Below, in pieces: positions 1-7,748 of a stretch of DNA of 47,494 bases (within the stretch, counting starts at the first letter, position 1; each line of letters starts with the position of its first letter). Source of the DNA: Planctomycetota bacterium. GTDB lineage: Bacteria > Planctomycetota > OFTM77. A program made the translations under genes and the position numbers. Location: the NCBI GenBank assembly GCA_029260795.1, contig JAJDCO010000033.1, positions 1 to 47,494 on the forward strand, read 5' to 3'. Under the pieces are notes generated by a model. That model saw only the letters and a program-made list of their open reading frames with translations, did not search any database and was not told the DNA's origin.

Positions 1-51
1 AAGCTCCTCGGCCCCCAAAGCGAGTGAGGGCAGCCTGGATTCGAATGGCAT
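1..51 (-). CDS. Partial gene start running off the left edge
   Basis: On the minus strand an ATG at 51-49 opens a frame that stays open to the window edge and reads MPFESRLPSLALGAEEL. A good Shine-Dalgarno (GGGGAGG on the minus strand, about 60-66) lies about 8 bases upstream. Seventeen residues are too few to name a family. The start is inferred from the ribosome site and the open frame; a chance ATG remains possible. Confidence 0.4.
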   Translation of the reverse strand, partial: MPFESRLPSLALGAEEL

Positions 52-578
52 AGACACACCTCCCCAACAGCTTGAACCAACCGCTGGAAGAAGTGTGACA
101 TCTTTACCCTTGCAATGTCAATTTGGAATCGATCTACTAGGATTCACAACATTCTGTTGAGGATAATCAACATCGTGTTATCTTTCTAGATTGTAGTGTT
201 TTAGGTTCCATCTAGAGGGTGAGGTATGGACTTCCAGAGGGAGCGGTGTTCATCATTTTGAACGCAGTCGATCTCTGCTCATCCTCGGTCTAGGGGGTGG
301 CTTTCGCGGATTCCGGCTGGCTTGCGAGGGATGAGGTTGCGAGGGATGAGGTTGCGAAGAGTCTGAGGCACTTCAGCTCCAAGTCATGTTGGCATGGCCG
401 TTGCGGGCAGGCCTCTCGCCCCGAGCGAACAAGCAATTCGCACCTGGTGAGAGACAGGAAGCCGAAGCAGGGAGGAGGGTGCAGTATATGCTCGGGTCGC
501 ATCTCGGTGGGCCCCGCCTTGAGTGCTCGACACGCCCGTTGAGCTCGAGGCGCTGATCTGGTAAGCGCTTCGGGTCTC
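52..578. other. Long intergenic region with a 15-bp tandem duplication
   Basis: No convincing gene is visible. Bases 60-250 are clearly more AT-rich than the rest of the window and probably hold promoter sequence for the genes on either side; a weak sigma70-like pair, TTGAGG at 157 and TATCTT at 179 (16-base spacer), is present on the plus strand. A 15-base unit, GCGAGGGATGAGGTT, occurs twice head to tail at 324-338 and 339-353. Open frames here lack ribosome sites and look accidental. Confidence 0.4.
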
Positions 579-632
579 ATGTGTTCGAATCGGGGATCAA
601 AGACGTCTACCCTACTGAATCGGTGTTCTGTA

Positions 633-1412
633 GTGAGCAAGTCAGCCTTCCTTCTCTTGGCCATCATTGCCATCGGCGTTGTAGCAGCTCTGGTATTGCT
701 CAACAGTACGGCTGGTCGTCACGAGCTCTTGCCCGATCCAGCCAATAGGGAGAGCTATCTGCAATCGGCCGAGCCTGGCGACGACGAGAACGAGAATGAT
801 ACAGTCTCGGCCTCGCATTCAGTCAGTACCGAAGGTCCTTCCGATGATCACGGTTCCACTGACGGAGCGGACTCGAAGGCATCTCGAGAGCTCGATGGCG
901 AGAGTGAATCGTCAGGCGGCGGTGACCATCCGTTTAGGTTGGATAGCAACATAGACGCTCTGCGGAGGACCGCACGCAGTTTGCGGGGTCCGATCGAGGA
1001 GCTTGTGACCAATTCGCTGATCAATCCAAATGGTAAGAAGCTGAGCGGTCAAGAGATCTCCGAGTTGTCCGAGATGTTCGCGGGCGACCTTGCCGTAGTC
1101 AGGGACTTGAATGAGCGTCTGAGGACGGAGATGCGCTCTGCCGCGAACCGGCTCTACGATGCCGGGAGGGCCGAGCGTTTAGATCCTGTTGGTCCGAGCC
1201 ATGAGCAATGGAATGAGGAACATCCCGTTTATGTGACGCCCGATGCCGACGAAGGTGAGAGGGTGTTCACCGTGACAAGGGCGGGCAAGGAGCCCCATAT
1301 CGTACGAATCCGACTGGGGGTGGACTCAGGTGTCGATGACGTGATGACTGCACTAGAGCAGCGGCTAGAATCAACTGTGAATGCAATGCGTCAGGCGATC
1401 AACGATATGTAG
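633..1412 (+). CDS. Single-pass membrane protein, function unknown
   Basis: I do not recognise a family. From the GTG at 633 the protein is 259 residues and begins with a membrane anchor (residues about 4-23, SAFLLLAIIAIGVVAALVLL). An acidic Ser/Asp/Glu-rich linker follows (about 25-105), then a charged, mostly helical region (about 110-190) and a C-terminal part that ends in a helix. An in-frame ATG at 579 would add 18 residues before the anchor; neither start has a clear ribosome site, and GTG 633 places the hydrophobic segment at the N-terminus as expected. The architecture suggests an anchored protein whose soluble part faces the periplasm. It is followed after 49 bases by a secreted Cys-rich protein gene, so the two probably form an operon. 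Base composition is less GC-rich than downstream genes. Confidence 0.65.
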   Translation: MSKSAFLLLAIIAIGVVAALVLLNSTAGRHELLPDPANRESYLQSAEPGDDENENDTVSASHSVSTEGPSDDHGSTDGADSKASRELDGESESSGGGDHPFRLDSNIDALRRTARSLRGPIEELVTNSLINPNGKKLSGQEISELSEMFAGDLAVVRDLNERLRTEMRSAANRLYDAGRAERLDPVGPSHEQWNEEHPVYVTPDADEGERVFTVTRAGKEPHIVRIRLGVDSGVDDVMTALEQRLESTVNAMRQAINDM

Positions 1413-1461
1413 TGTGAGAGGGTCCAAGAACAAAAATCATGGAATGATCAGGAGACGGCAG

Positions 1462-1944
1462 ATGCTAAGATTGATGTGCACTTGCACTCTGATGACTTTC
1501 TTGGGAATAGGGGCTGCGGGAACATCCGCTCGCATGGACGACTGCACGCCGGCTGGATGCACGATCGGAGGAAGCGGGAGTAATTCCAACAGCGATCCCT
1601 GCGTCAGTGTGACGACTGGATGCAACACCGACTCAGGCTCTTGCACCTACAACTCGAACACAGACAGTTGTGACAAGGAGAAGTGCGGCCTTGATTGGAT
1701 CGTGCTGGCAAGCCTCGAGGATGGGTGCGGCGGGAGCCTTTCCTTGATCTATTCCTCGAGGACTGGAAGTGGGAGCTGGAATGTCCAGAGCACCGTCATG
1801 GGCGACTCGATCGACGCCGGTGGCGACGAGGACATCGAGTGCGGTAACGGGATCAAGCGTGAACTGAAGTACAACGGCGTTACGATCTGGGAATGCTGGG
1901 CAGACTGCAAGAACTGCGCGAAGAGTGGTGGGCTTGGCAGCTGA
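1462..1944 (+). CDS. Small secreted 12-cysteine protein, function unknown
   Basis: The 160-residue product starts with a signal peptide (residues 1-23, ending near GTSA). The mature part is rich in Ser, Gly, Asn and Asp and contains 12 cysteines, an even number compatible with disulfides. They are clustered at both ends (seven in the first third, four in the last about 30 residues) around a central region with two Trp. ATG 1462 is chosen because GGAGACGG sits just upstream at 1451 and the leader follows directly; ATG 1444 is a weaker alternative. No family is recognised. The size, leader and cysteine pattern fit an exported, disulfide-stabilised protein. It is the second gene after the membrane protein ending at 1412 and is followed by a strong terminator. 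Confidence 0.65.
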   Translation: MLRLMCTCTLMTFLGIGAAGTSARMDDCTPAGCTIGGSGSNSNSDPCVSVTTGCNTDSGSCTYNSNTDSCDKEKCGLDWIVLASLEDGCGGSLSLIYSSRTGSGSWNVQSTVMGDSIDAGGDEDIECGNGIKRELKYNGVTIWECWADCKNCAKSGGLGS

Positions 1945-2026
1945 GATCGCACAGACTTCGCTCCTCGGCGGCCTAAAGTCTATACCTCGAAACCGCCTAG
2001 CAGCAGCCGCCCCCGAGACTTCACGA

Positions 2027-2060
2027 GCCGAGGCGCTTCATCAGGCGCCTCGGCTTTTTT
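2027..2060 (+). terminator. Rho-independent terminator
   Basis: A perfect 10-bp stem (GCCGAGGCGC at 2027-2036 with GCGCCTCGGC at 2045-2054) is followed directly by six T. It closes the two-gene unit ending at 1944 and insulates it from cysS. It is the only textbook U-tract terminator seen in the window. Confidence 0.9.
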
Positions 2061-2409
2061 CGCTTTCGGGGCTGCGGACGCCGCAGGTCCATTGGCCCGG
2101 CTGGGCTAGTAGCGCTTCCTGAGGAGGAGTCTCCAAGGACCGTCCCCCTTCTTTGCCTCCGAGAAGCGCTCAGGAGTCTCTGGCCGGAGAGGCTCTGGTG
2201 GCACCGAGGCTCCTGCAAGGCTTCGACGCTCGGGCTCTTGCCTGTGCGACGCTCGAGTGAAGTCGGTGCTCTATCTTCGAGACCCGGGTCGCACAGGTTG
2301 CAACCGAGCGTTGCCTCGTCACGGAAGCGGAGATACCCTCAGGCGCTGTCAATGGGGAGCGGCGACGGCCGTCGCTCTCCCTCCATGAGCTGCGAGGGAG
2401 TCCGCGCCG
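2061..2409. other. Intergenic region upstream of cysS
   Basis: About 350 bases without a convincing gene. The open frames on both strands are extensions of shadows of cysS. Two imperfect copies of an AGGAGTCTC-containing segment occur near 2124 and 2171. The cysS promoter is expected here but no clear -35/-10 pair stands out. No T-box-like leader could be recognised. Confidence 0.3.
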
Positions 2410-3825
2410 ATGGCGCTCGAGTTCTACGACACGCTGACGAGGCAGAAGAGGCCGTTCGAGCCGCTCGTGGACCGCAAGGTCCGCATGTACCACTGTGGTC
2501 CCACGGTCTACAACTTCGTCCACATCGGCAACCTTCGGTCGTTCACGTTCGCCGACCTGCTGCGTCGAACGCTCGAGTACAAGGGGTACGAGGTCGACCA
2601 AGTGATGAACATCACCGACGTCGGTCACATGCAGCATGACGATGAGGACAGCGGCGAGGACAAGATGGTCGCGGCCGCGCGGGAGTCGAAGAAGGATCCC
2701 TGGCAGATCGCAGCCGAGTACTCCGAGTGCTTCTTCGAGGACATTCGCGCACTCAACTTTCGGATGGCCGACCACTACCCGAAGGCGACGGACCACATCC
2801 CGGAGATGATCGTTCTGATCGAGAAGCTGCTGGCCCAGGGATACGCCTATCAGGTCGGCTCGAACGTCTACTTCGACGTCGGTCGCTTCGAGCAGTATGG
2901 CCGGCTGTCGGGGAACACGCTGGAGGCACTCGACGTCGGCGCCCGCATCGCGATCAACGAGGAGAAGCGTGACCCCCGCGACTTCGCTCTCTGGAAGCAC
3001 GACCCGAAGCACATCATGAAGTGGGATAGCCCCTTCGGCGAAGGGTTCCCGGGCTGGCACATCGAGTGCTCCGCCATGTCGATGAAGTACCTCGGCGAGA
3101 CCTTCGACATCCACACCGGCGGCGAGGACAACATCTTCCCGCATCACGAATGCGAGATCGCCCAGTCGGAGTGCGCGACCGGAAAGCCGTTCGTGAAGCT
3201 GTGGATGCACGCACGCTTTCTGTTGGTCGACGGCAAGAAGATGTCCAAGAGCCTGGGCAACTTCTACACGTTCCGCGACCTGAAGGAGCAAGGCTACGGC
3301 GGCAAGGAGCTCCGGTTCGCCTTGATGAAGGGACACTACCGCCAGCAGCTCAACTTCACGCTCGGCGAGCTGGACGGGGCGCGCTCGTGGTTGGAGCGCT
3401 ACGACCAGTTCTTCGCTTCCTTGGCGGAGCCGCGACCGACTGGGCCGGTCCGGGACGCGCTGCGCGACATCGTGAAGAGCGCTCGGGACGCTTTTGAAGA
3501 AGGTCTGGACGACGACTTGAACATCTCGGTCGCACTGGCGGCCGTCAACGAGCTGATGCGCGAGGTCAACCGCCTCGGCGTGAACGCGAAGGAGGCGAGC
3601 GAGGTCCAGGTCGTGCTCGACGGTATCGAGTCGGTCCTGGGTGTCGCCACGCGACCCGAGGCCGCGGCCAGTGATCCCGAGATCGACGGCCTGGTCGAAG
3701 CCCGTCAGGTGGCCCGAGAGACCAAAGACTGGGCCGAGGCTGATCGCCTCCGAGACGAGCTCACCCGGCGAGGAGTGGTCGTGATCGACACGCCGCAAGG
3801 GACACAATGGAGGTGGGCGCGGTGA
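2410..3825 (+). CDS. cysS: Cysteinyl-tRNA synthetase
   Basis: Class I aminoacyl-tRNA synthetase that charges tRNA-Cys in the cytoplasm. The 471-residue length is normal for the family. The HIGH-type motif is HIGN at residues 38-41 and KMSKS is at 277-281. The four expected zinc ligands are visible as C29, C220, H245 and E249, with the same H-to-E spacing as in known enzymes. The C-terminal DALR-like helical region follows, ending in a short tail (TPQGTQWRW). ATG 2410 is preceded by a GA-rich stretch and starts at the typical N-terminus (LEFYDTLTRQKRPFEP). Nothing is missing. It appears monocistronic; the next gene begins about 100 bases later with its own ribosome site. Confidence 0.98.
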   Translation: MALEFYDTLTRQKRPFEPLVDRKVRMYHCGPTVYNFVHIGNLRSFTFADLLRRTLEYKGYEVDQVMNITDVGHMQHDDEDSGEDKMVAAARESKKDPWQIAAEYSECFFEDIRALNFRMADHYPKATDHIPEMIVLIEKLLAQGYAYQVGSNVYFDVGRFEQYGRLSGNTLEALDVGARIAINEEKRDPRDFALWKHDPKHIMKWDSPFGEGFPGWHIECSAMSMKYLGETFDIHTGGEDNIFPHHECEIAQSECATGKPFVKLWMHARFLLVDGKKMSKSLGNFYTFRDLKEQGYGGKELRFALMKGHYRQQLNFTLGELDGARSWLERYDQFFASLAEPRPTGPVRDALRDIVKSARDAFEEGLDDDLNISVALAAVNELMREVNRLGVNAKEASEVQVVLDGIESVLGVATRPEAAASDPEIDGLVEARQVARETKDWAEADRLRDELTRRGVVVIDTPQGTQWRWAR

Positions 3826-3932
3826 GGTGGCGTCCCTCGGCAACCCCGCCAGCAGCAAAATCTGACCATCGTTTCGTAAGATCACGGAGATGTCCCGAGG
3901 AGCCCGGCAGCCTTTTCAGGGAGAACGAAACC

Positions 3933-5462
3933 GTGATCCGATTCCTTCGACCGGGTTTTTTGACGATCGTGCTGGCCGTGAACGCCTTCGGCCAGGAGCC
4001 CGGCGCTCCGGTCGTCGACGACGAGACGGCCTTGTACGCCTTCCGCTCGCTCGAGCCGCAGGATGTCGCTCGGGTCGCCGAGCTGTATCGATTGACCGAC
4101 CTGCTCGGTGAGGCGCTTTGGCCGGGCTTCGACACGCGAGAGATTCCAATCGCCATCAACCATGACGATCGCGAGGAGATGCTCTTCGCACATCCGTCTC
4201 CGCCGGACGAGTTTCACTCTGCGGAGGCGTTGAAGCTCGGAGACCGACCGGTCCTCGTGCGGGACGGCTGCACCCGATACGGGCCTCGGGGCGGCGGATG
4301 GGCCGTGGATCTCGGCGGCGAGCAAACGGCTTACGCCTGTACACTGCAGCCGAGGCAGGCCACCGAGGAGTACCTGTCTCTCCTGATCCACGAGTGCTTC
4401 CACGTGTACCAGCGTCGGTTCCAGTCGATGCCGAAAGGCGGCCTGCAGGAGCCACCCGACGATGATGCCGAGTACTTCGCACGCATCGGACTCGAGAGCC
4501 TCGTGCTGCAAGCCTTGCTGGCGGCCGAGAGTGACGAGGAAGTGCATGACCTCGCGAGGCAGTTCGTCGCGGTGCGTCGCGCTCGCCACGCCTCCCTCGC
4601 CGAAGAGCAGATTCGCTTCGAGGGCATCAACGAGTACAACGAGGGCACGGCGAGCTACATCCAGGCCCGTCTGTATCGGCTCCTCGCTGAGCGAGGTGGC
4701 ATCGAGCCACAGGTGCTGGATGCTCACTATGGAGGATTCGAGAACGCCGCCCGGATGTACGACGACTTCGTGGCTCGGATCACGCCGCCACGAGACGCCC
4801 TGATCGAGTTTGTCCATTGCCAGTACCTGAACGGCATGGGGATGTGCCTCGCCCTCGATCGCCTGCGCCCCGACTGGAAGGAAGAGATGGCGGAGCCGGG
4901 GCGTAACCAGTTCGAGCTCGTCGAGAGGGCGCTGGCGGTTCCGAAAAAGGACGAGGCCGAGCTCCTGGCGCTCGCCGAGAAGCGGTTCGAGTACGCGCAG
5001 CTGCTCGGGGAGCAGAAGGCACTGCTCGAGCAACGATTCGCGACGATTCGCGCGTTCCTCGAGGTGCCGGGTCGTCGCTATCGAATCCATCACGGCGAGA
5101 TTCGCGGGCGGTTCAAGTGGAAGCCGGAAGGCCCCGTTTTTCACGTGCCCGGCAAGCTGAACCCGGACGCCGCGCAGGGCCCCATGACCGTCTGGGCTGG
5201 AGGCCTGCTGCGTTTCGAGAAGGGCGATCTCGACTTCACGGGGCAGCCCGTGCCGATGATCTTCCGCTTCGACTACTTCGAGTGGATCGATCCAGATCCC
5301 GCTCCGGACGAGAGCGATCTTCACATCGAGTTTCAGGAGCAGGAAGAGGACGTGTTCACCGAGGTCCGGATCGAAGCCGACGGTGGCTTCGTGCTCACGC
5401 TTCCCAAGGCGAGGGTCGTCCGGACGGGCGAGCAGGTCGACATCTACCCCATCGTGCATTGA
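3933..5462 (+). CDS. Putative secreted zinc metallopeptidase (HExxH)
   Basis: The 509-residue product starts with an N-terminal leader (residues 1-19, ending NAFGQ). An HExxH zinc motif, HECFH, lies at residues 153-157 in a helix-like context (LLIHECFHVYQRRFQ). About 80 residues later comes NEGTASY, whose Glu237 is a good candidate third ligand of gluzincin type. The C-terminal 100 residues are beta-rich and acidic without a recognised domain. GTG 3933 is chosen because CAGGGAGAA (3917-3925) lies just upstream and the leader begins there; the longer frame back to 3807 has no leader and overlaps cysS. The catalytic assignment rests on the motif only. It could act on envelope proteins; the stress operon at 5870 is the next unit downstream but is separated by about 400 bases, so a link is speculative. 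Confidence 0.6.
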   Translation: MIRFLRPGFLTIVLAVNAFGQEPGAPVVDDETALYAFRSLEPQDVARVAELYRLTDLLGEALWPGFDTREIPIAINHDDREEMLFAHPSPPDEFHSAEALKLGDRPVLVRDGCTRYGPRGGGWAVDLGGEQTAYACTLQPRQATEEYLSLLIHECFHVYQRRFQSMPKGGLQEPPDDDAEYFARIGLESLVLQALLAAESDEEVHDLARQFVAVRRARHASLAEEQIRFEGINEYNEGTASYIQARLYRLLAERGGIEPQVLDAHYGGFENAARMYDDFVARITPPRDALIEFVHCQYLNGMGMCLALDRLRPDWKEEMAEPGRNQFELVERALAVPKKDEAELLALAEKRFEYAQLLGEQKALLEQRFATIRAFLEVPGRRYRIHHGEIRGRFKWKPEGPVFHVPGKLNPDAAQGPMTVWAGGLLRFEKGDLDFTGQPVPMIFRFDYFEWIDPDPAPDESDLHIEFQEQEEDVFTEVRIEADGGFVLTLPKARVVRTGEQVDIYPIVH

Positions 5463-5869
5463 ATTCCGAAGCCGCCAGGGTTCTTCGGGGATTCCCGGAG
5501 GGCCCTCGACAGATCCCATCGCCGAAGACGCGCTGAGGAAGGCGCTTCGGTGAGGTGGGCGCGCTCGCGCCTCGGAACACCGAGGAGGAATCCACGGGGA
5601 AGCGACTTCTCCGGTTCACGCCGGTTCCGTGCCCGGATATGCTGTCGACTCCCGGGAAGAGCTCGGTCGAGGCAGGACACGCTCCCGGCGGTTCCCTCGA
5701 CTCTCGGAGCGACTCGGCGAGCCCACGGGCTGCCGTCGCGAGCCCAGGGGTGGGGACGACCTCTCATATTTAAATTGAATGATGCAATCAGCGAGGCGAT
5801 ATGCCGGCCTCGTTCGTTCGAAAGTACCGCCGCAGGGTGCGGCCTGGATCGCGAGGAGATCGGAATCCC
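5463..5869. other. Intergenic region upstream of the PspA operon
   Basis: About 400 bases with no convincing gene. An imperfect stem-loop lies at 5522-5550. A sharply AT-rich patch at 5762-5785 (CATATTTAAATTGAATGATG) stands out in GC-rich DNA and is the likeliest core promoter of the operon starting at 5870. I could not find the GG-N10-GC pattern of a sigma54 promoter, the kind used by enterobacterial pspA. Confidence 0.35.
5522..5550 (+). terminator. Possible stem-loop terminator after the metallopeptidase
   Basis: CCGAAG-A-CGC (5522-5531) can pair with GCGCTTCGG (5542-5550) with one bulged A and a 10-base loop. There is no T-tract. It lies 60 bases after the peptidase stop codon. Function as a terminator is inferred only from position and pairing. 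Confidence 0.3.
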
Positions 5870-6289
5870 ATGATGGAAGAGATCAAGCAGTTCCTGACCC
5901 TGGAGTCCTACGAGATTCGTGAGGACCAGGAAGAGACCTTCATCGTGGCAGGTGACGACGACGTCGAGAAGATCTGCTGCCTGAAGGACGGCGTCTTCTT
6001 CGGGTCGGTCGCGTGCGTTTCGATGAATGCGATTCCCCAAGGCAAGCAGGCTGAGGTCAAAGACCTCCTCCTCGCCGCCGACAACGGGATCTCCACGAGC
6101 TACTTCAGCCTGACGCGCGATTCGTCGGGCGACGAGATGATCACGCTCAGCTCGTTGTGCACGCTGCAGGACATGGGGCCCGAGGATCAGGACGACATCC
6201 GCTCCGTGCTCCAGTACCTGTCCGATGACGTCAAGGCCGCCCACAAGCTGCTCTCGCCGTTCGTCGCACGGTCCTCGGTCGCGAGCTGA
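5870..6289 (+). CDS. YbjN/YjfI-like small protein, first gene of the PspA operon
   Basis: A 139-residue acidic soluble protein with no leader or membrane segment. The alternating strand-helix pattern, with a central stretch of strands (FFGSVACVSM, then MITLSSLCTL) and a final helix (residues about 100-130), resembles the small chaperone-like YbjN fold. Its place directly before PspA matches E. coli yjfI (DUF2170), which precedes the PspA homolog yjfJ. Family membership is inferred from order and fold pattern, not from a diagnostic motif. The start is ATG 5870 (or 5873) with GAGGAG at 5853-5858. It leads a seven-gene same-strand operon; the gap to pspA is 88 bases. Confidence 0.6.
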   Translation: MMEEIKQFLTLESYEIREDQEETFIVAGDDDVEKICCLKDGVFFGSVACVSMNAIPQGKQAEVKDLLLAADNGISTSYFSLTRDSSGDEMITLSSLCTLQDMGPEDQDDIRSVLQYLSDDVKAAHKLLSPFVARSSVAS

Positions 6290-6377
6290 CGGCCGTTTGA
6301 CGGTCCACCCCTGCGCGGGTGTCTTCTCGAGTCATCAACGGTGGGCGACCAGCGCCCTCAGCCGGGAGAAAATACAG

Positions 6378-7055
6378 ATGAGCATCTTTTCACGCGTTTC
6401 CGACATCTTCAAAAGCAACCTGAACTCTCTCCTCGACAACGCCGAGGACCCCGAGAAGATGATCGCCCAGGCGATCCGGGAGATGGAGGTGGAGCTGATG
6501 CGCGCCACCTCGGGTGCCGCCAAGGCCATTGCCAGCGAGAAGCAGCTCAAGAACGAGCTCGAGCGTCACCGCCAGGAAAGCGAGATCTGGCAAGGGCGCG
6601 CCGTCCAGGCTCTCGAGTCCGGTCGCGAAGACTTGGCGGCCAAGGCGCTCGGACGCAAGAAGGAGGAGGAGCGTCTCGCCGAAGGCCTTCAGCCTCAGTG
6701 GGAGCAGTCCTCCGAGCTCACTCAAAAGCTCAAGACTCAGATCGGGCAGCTCAAGTCGAAGATCGACGAGGCCAAGCGCCGCAAGGGTCAGCTCGCCGCG
6801 CGTCAGCGCGCCGCCGAGGCTCAGAAGTCCGTCTCGAAGACCCTCGGCTCACTCGGGGCGGGTCGCACCGCTTTCTCTACCTTCGATCGCATGGAAGAGA
6901 AGGTGCGTGAGATGGAAGCCGAGAGTCAGGCCATGACCGAGCTCCAAGGGGGCGCCGAGGACGACCTGGCGAAGGAGTTCGACAACATAGACTCCGATGT
7001 CTCCGCCGAGCTCGCGGCGCTGAAGAGCTCGCTCGCCAAGAAGAGCGAGTCCTGA
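6378..7055 (+). CDS. pspA: PspA/IM30 (Vipp1) family membrane-stress protein
   Basis: A peripheral membrane protein that in known members binds stressed inner membrane through an N-terminal amphipathic helix and assembles into ESCRT-III-like polymers. The 225-residue length is typical. The family start, MSIFSRVSDIFKSNLNSLLD, is clear and is followed by an EDPEKMIAQAIREME helix. Long charged coiled-coil helices rich in Lys, Glu and Gln run to about residue 170, and an acidic C-terminal helix closes the protein. ATG 6378 has GGGAGAA at 6364-6370; the longer frame from 6225 overlaps the previous gene and is rejected. The next gene begins 4 bases after the stop. No PspF, PspB or PspC is present, so this is a PspA variant with other partners. 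Confidence 0.93.
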   Translation: MSIFSRVSDIFKSNLNSLLDNAEDPEKMIAQAIREMEVELMRATSGAAKAIASEKQLKNELERHRQESEIWQGRAVQALESGREDLAAKALGRKKEEERLAEGLQPQWEQSSELTQKLKTQIGQLKSKIDEAKRRKGQLAARQRAAEAQKSVSKTLGSLGAGRTAFSTFDRMEEKVREMEAESQAMTELQGGAEDDLAKEFDNIDSDVSAELAALKSSLAKKSES

Positions 7056-7059
7056 CGCC

Positions 7060-7698
7060 ATGTTCTGGCGCGTTCTCCTTGCTGTCGCCCTCACCCTCAC
7101 CATCCTGTACCTGTGGCAGCGCTTTCGTCTGACCAAGGCGCAGGTGGCTCGTGCCAAGGCGGCCGGCCGGCGGCCCCTGACGCTCCCCAACGTCGGGGTC
7201 GGCGGCGTGGTTTCGGTTCGCGGCCTCGCCGAGGGTGAGAAGAACTTCGTCGTGTCGAAGCGCAACCGCTACTCGCAGGGTGGCTCCGACTGGTACGAGC
7301 TCGTCTCCGAGGACGGAACCCAAGAGGTCTACCTCGAGTACGAAGAAGACGACCGGCTCGAGGTCTCTCTGAGCCAACAAAGTGAGGAGCGGTTGGCGGA
7401 CCTCGGCTTGTCCGAGGAGGATCTGATCCGCTTCGACGAAGAAGAAGACGGCACCTTCGAGCACGATGGGGCCCAGTGGCGCCTGACCGAGTCGGCCGAA
7501 GCTTTCTATCACGAGGACAGTCGGCCCGGCTCTGGCGAAGGCTTCTACTACTGGGACTTCAAGGAGCCTGACGGAGAGCGAATGCTCACGGTCGAGCGCT
7601 ACGAAGGCGAGCCGTTCACCGTGTGGCGTGGTCGGAAGGTTCGACCTGAGGACGTCTCGGTTTGGAGCCTAGAGGCCGAAGAGGCCGCGACCGCCTGA
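7060..7698 (+). CDS. Membrane-anchored DUF4178-like protein
   Basis: The 212-residue product has an N-terminal transmembrane helix (residues about 3-20, RVLLAVALTLTILYLWQR). It is followed by a beta-rich soluble domain (about 45-200) with two similar halves. Features such as SDWYELVSEDGTQEVYLEYEE and a second pattern ending YYWDFKEPDGERMLTVERYE match the DUF4178 style, in which short strands surround conserved W-Y-E residues. DUF4178 proteins are regularly neighbours of PspA, DUF350 and polyamine enzymes. The biochemical role is unknown. It starts 4 bases after the pspA stop, implying translational coupling. Confidence 0.7.
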   Translation: MFWRVLLAVALTLTILYLWQRFRLTKAQVARAKAAGRRPLTLPNVGVGGVVSVRGLAEGEKNFVVSKRNRYSQGGSDWYELVSEDGTQEVYLEYEEDDRLEVSLSQQSEERLADLGLSEEDLIRFDEEEDGTFEHDGAQWRLTESAEAFYHEDSRPGSGEGFYYWDFKEPDGERMLTVERYEGEPFTVWRGRKVRPEDVSVWSLEAEEAATA

Positions 7699-7748
7699 GG
7701 CAGCGCAAGCTCGCGTCAGCGGCACACATCTGAAGGAGGAGTGGAACC

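Noticed and set aside
2170..3885. 571-residue minus-strand open frame opposite cysS
   Set aside because: It is the antisense of a certain cysS gene. High GC keeps the complementary frame open. The translation is low-complexity, rich in Leu, Val, Arg and Asp, with no recognisable domain.
3882..5519. 545-residue minus-strand open frame opposite the metallopeptidase
   Set aside because: Antisense shadow: no ribosome site, no domain, and composition typical of GC-rich complementary frames. The plus-strand gene has a leader and HExxH motif.
5463..5869. Sigma54 promoter for pspA
   Set aside because: No GG-N10-GC element of the expected form was found, and no PspF-like activator is adjacent.
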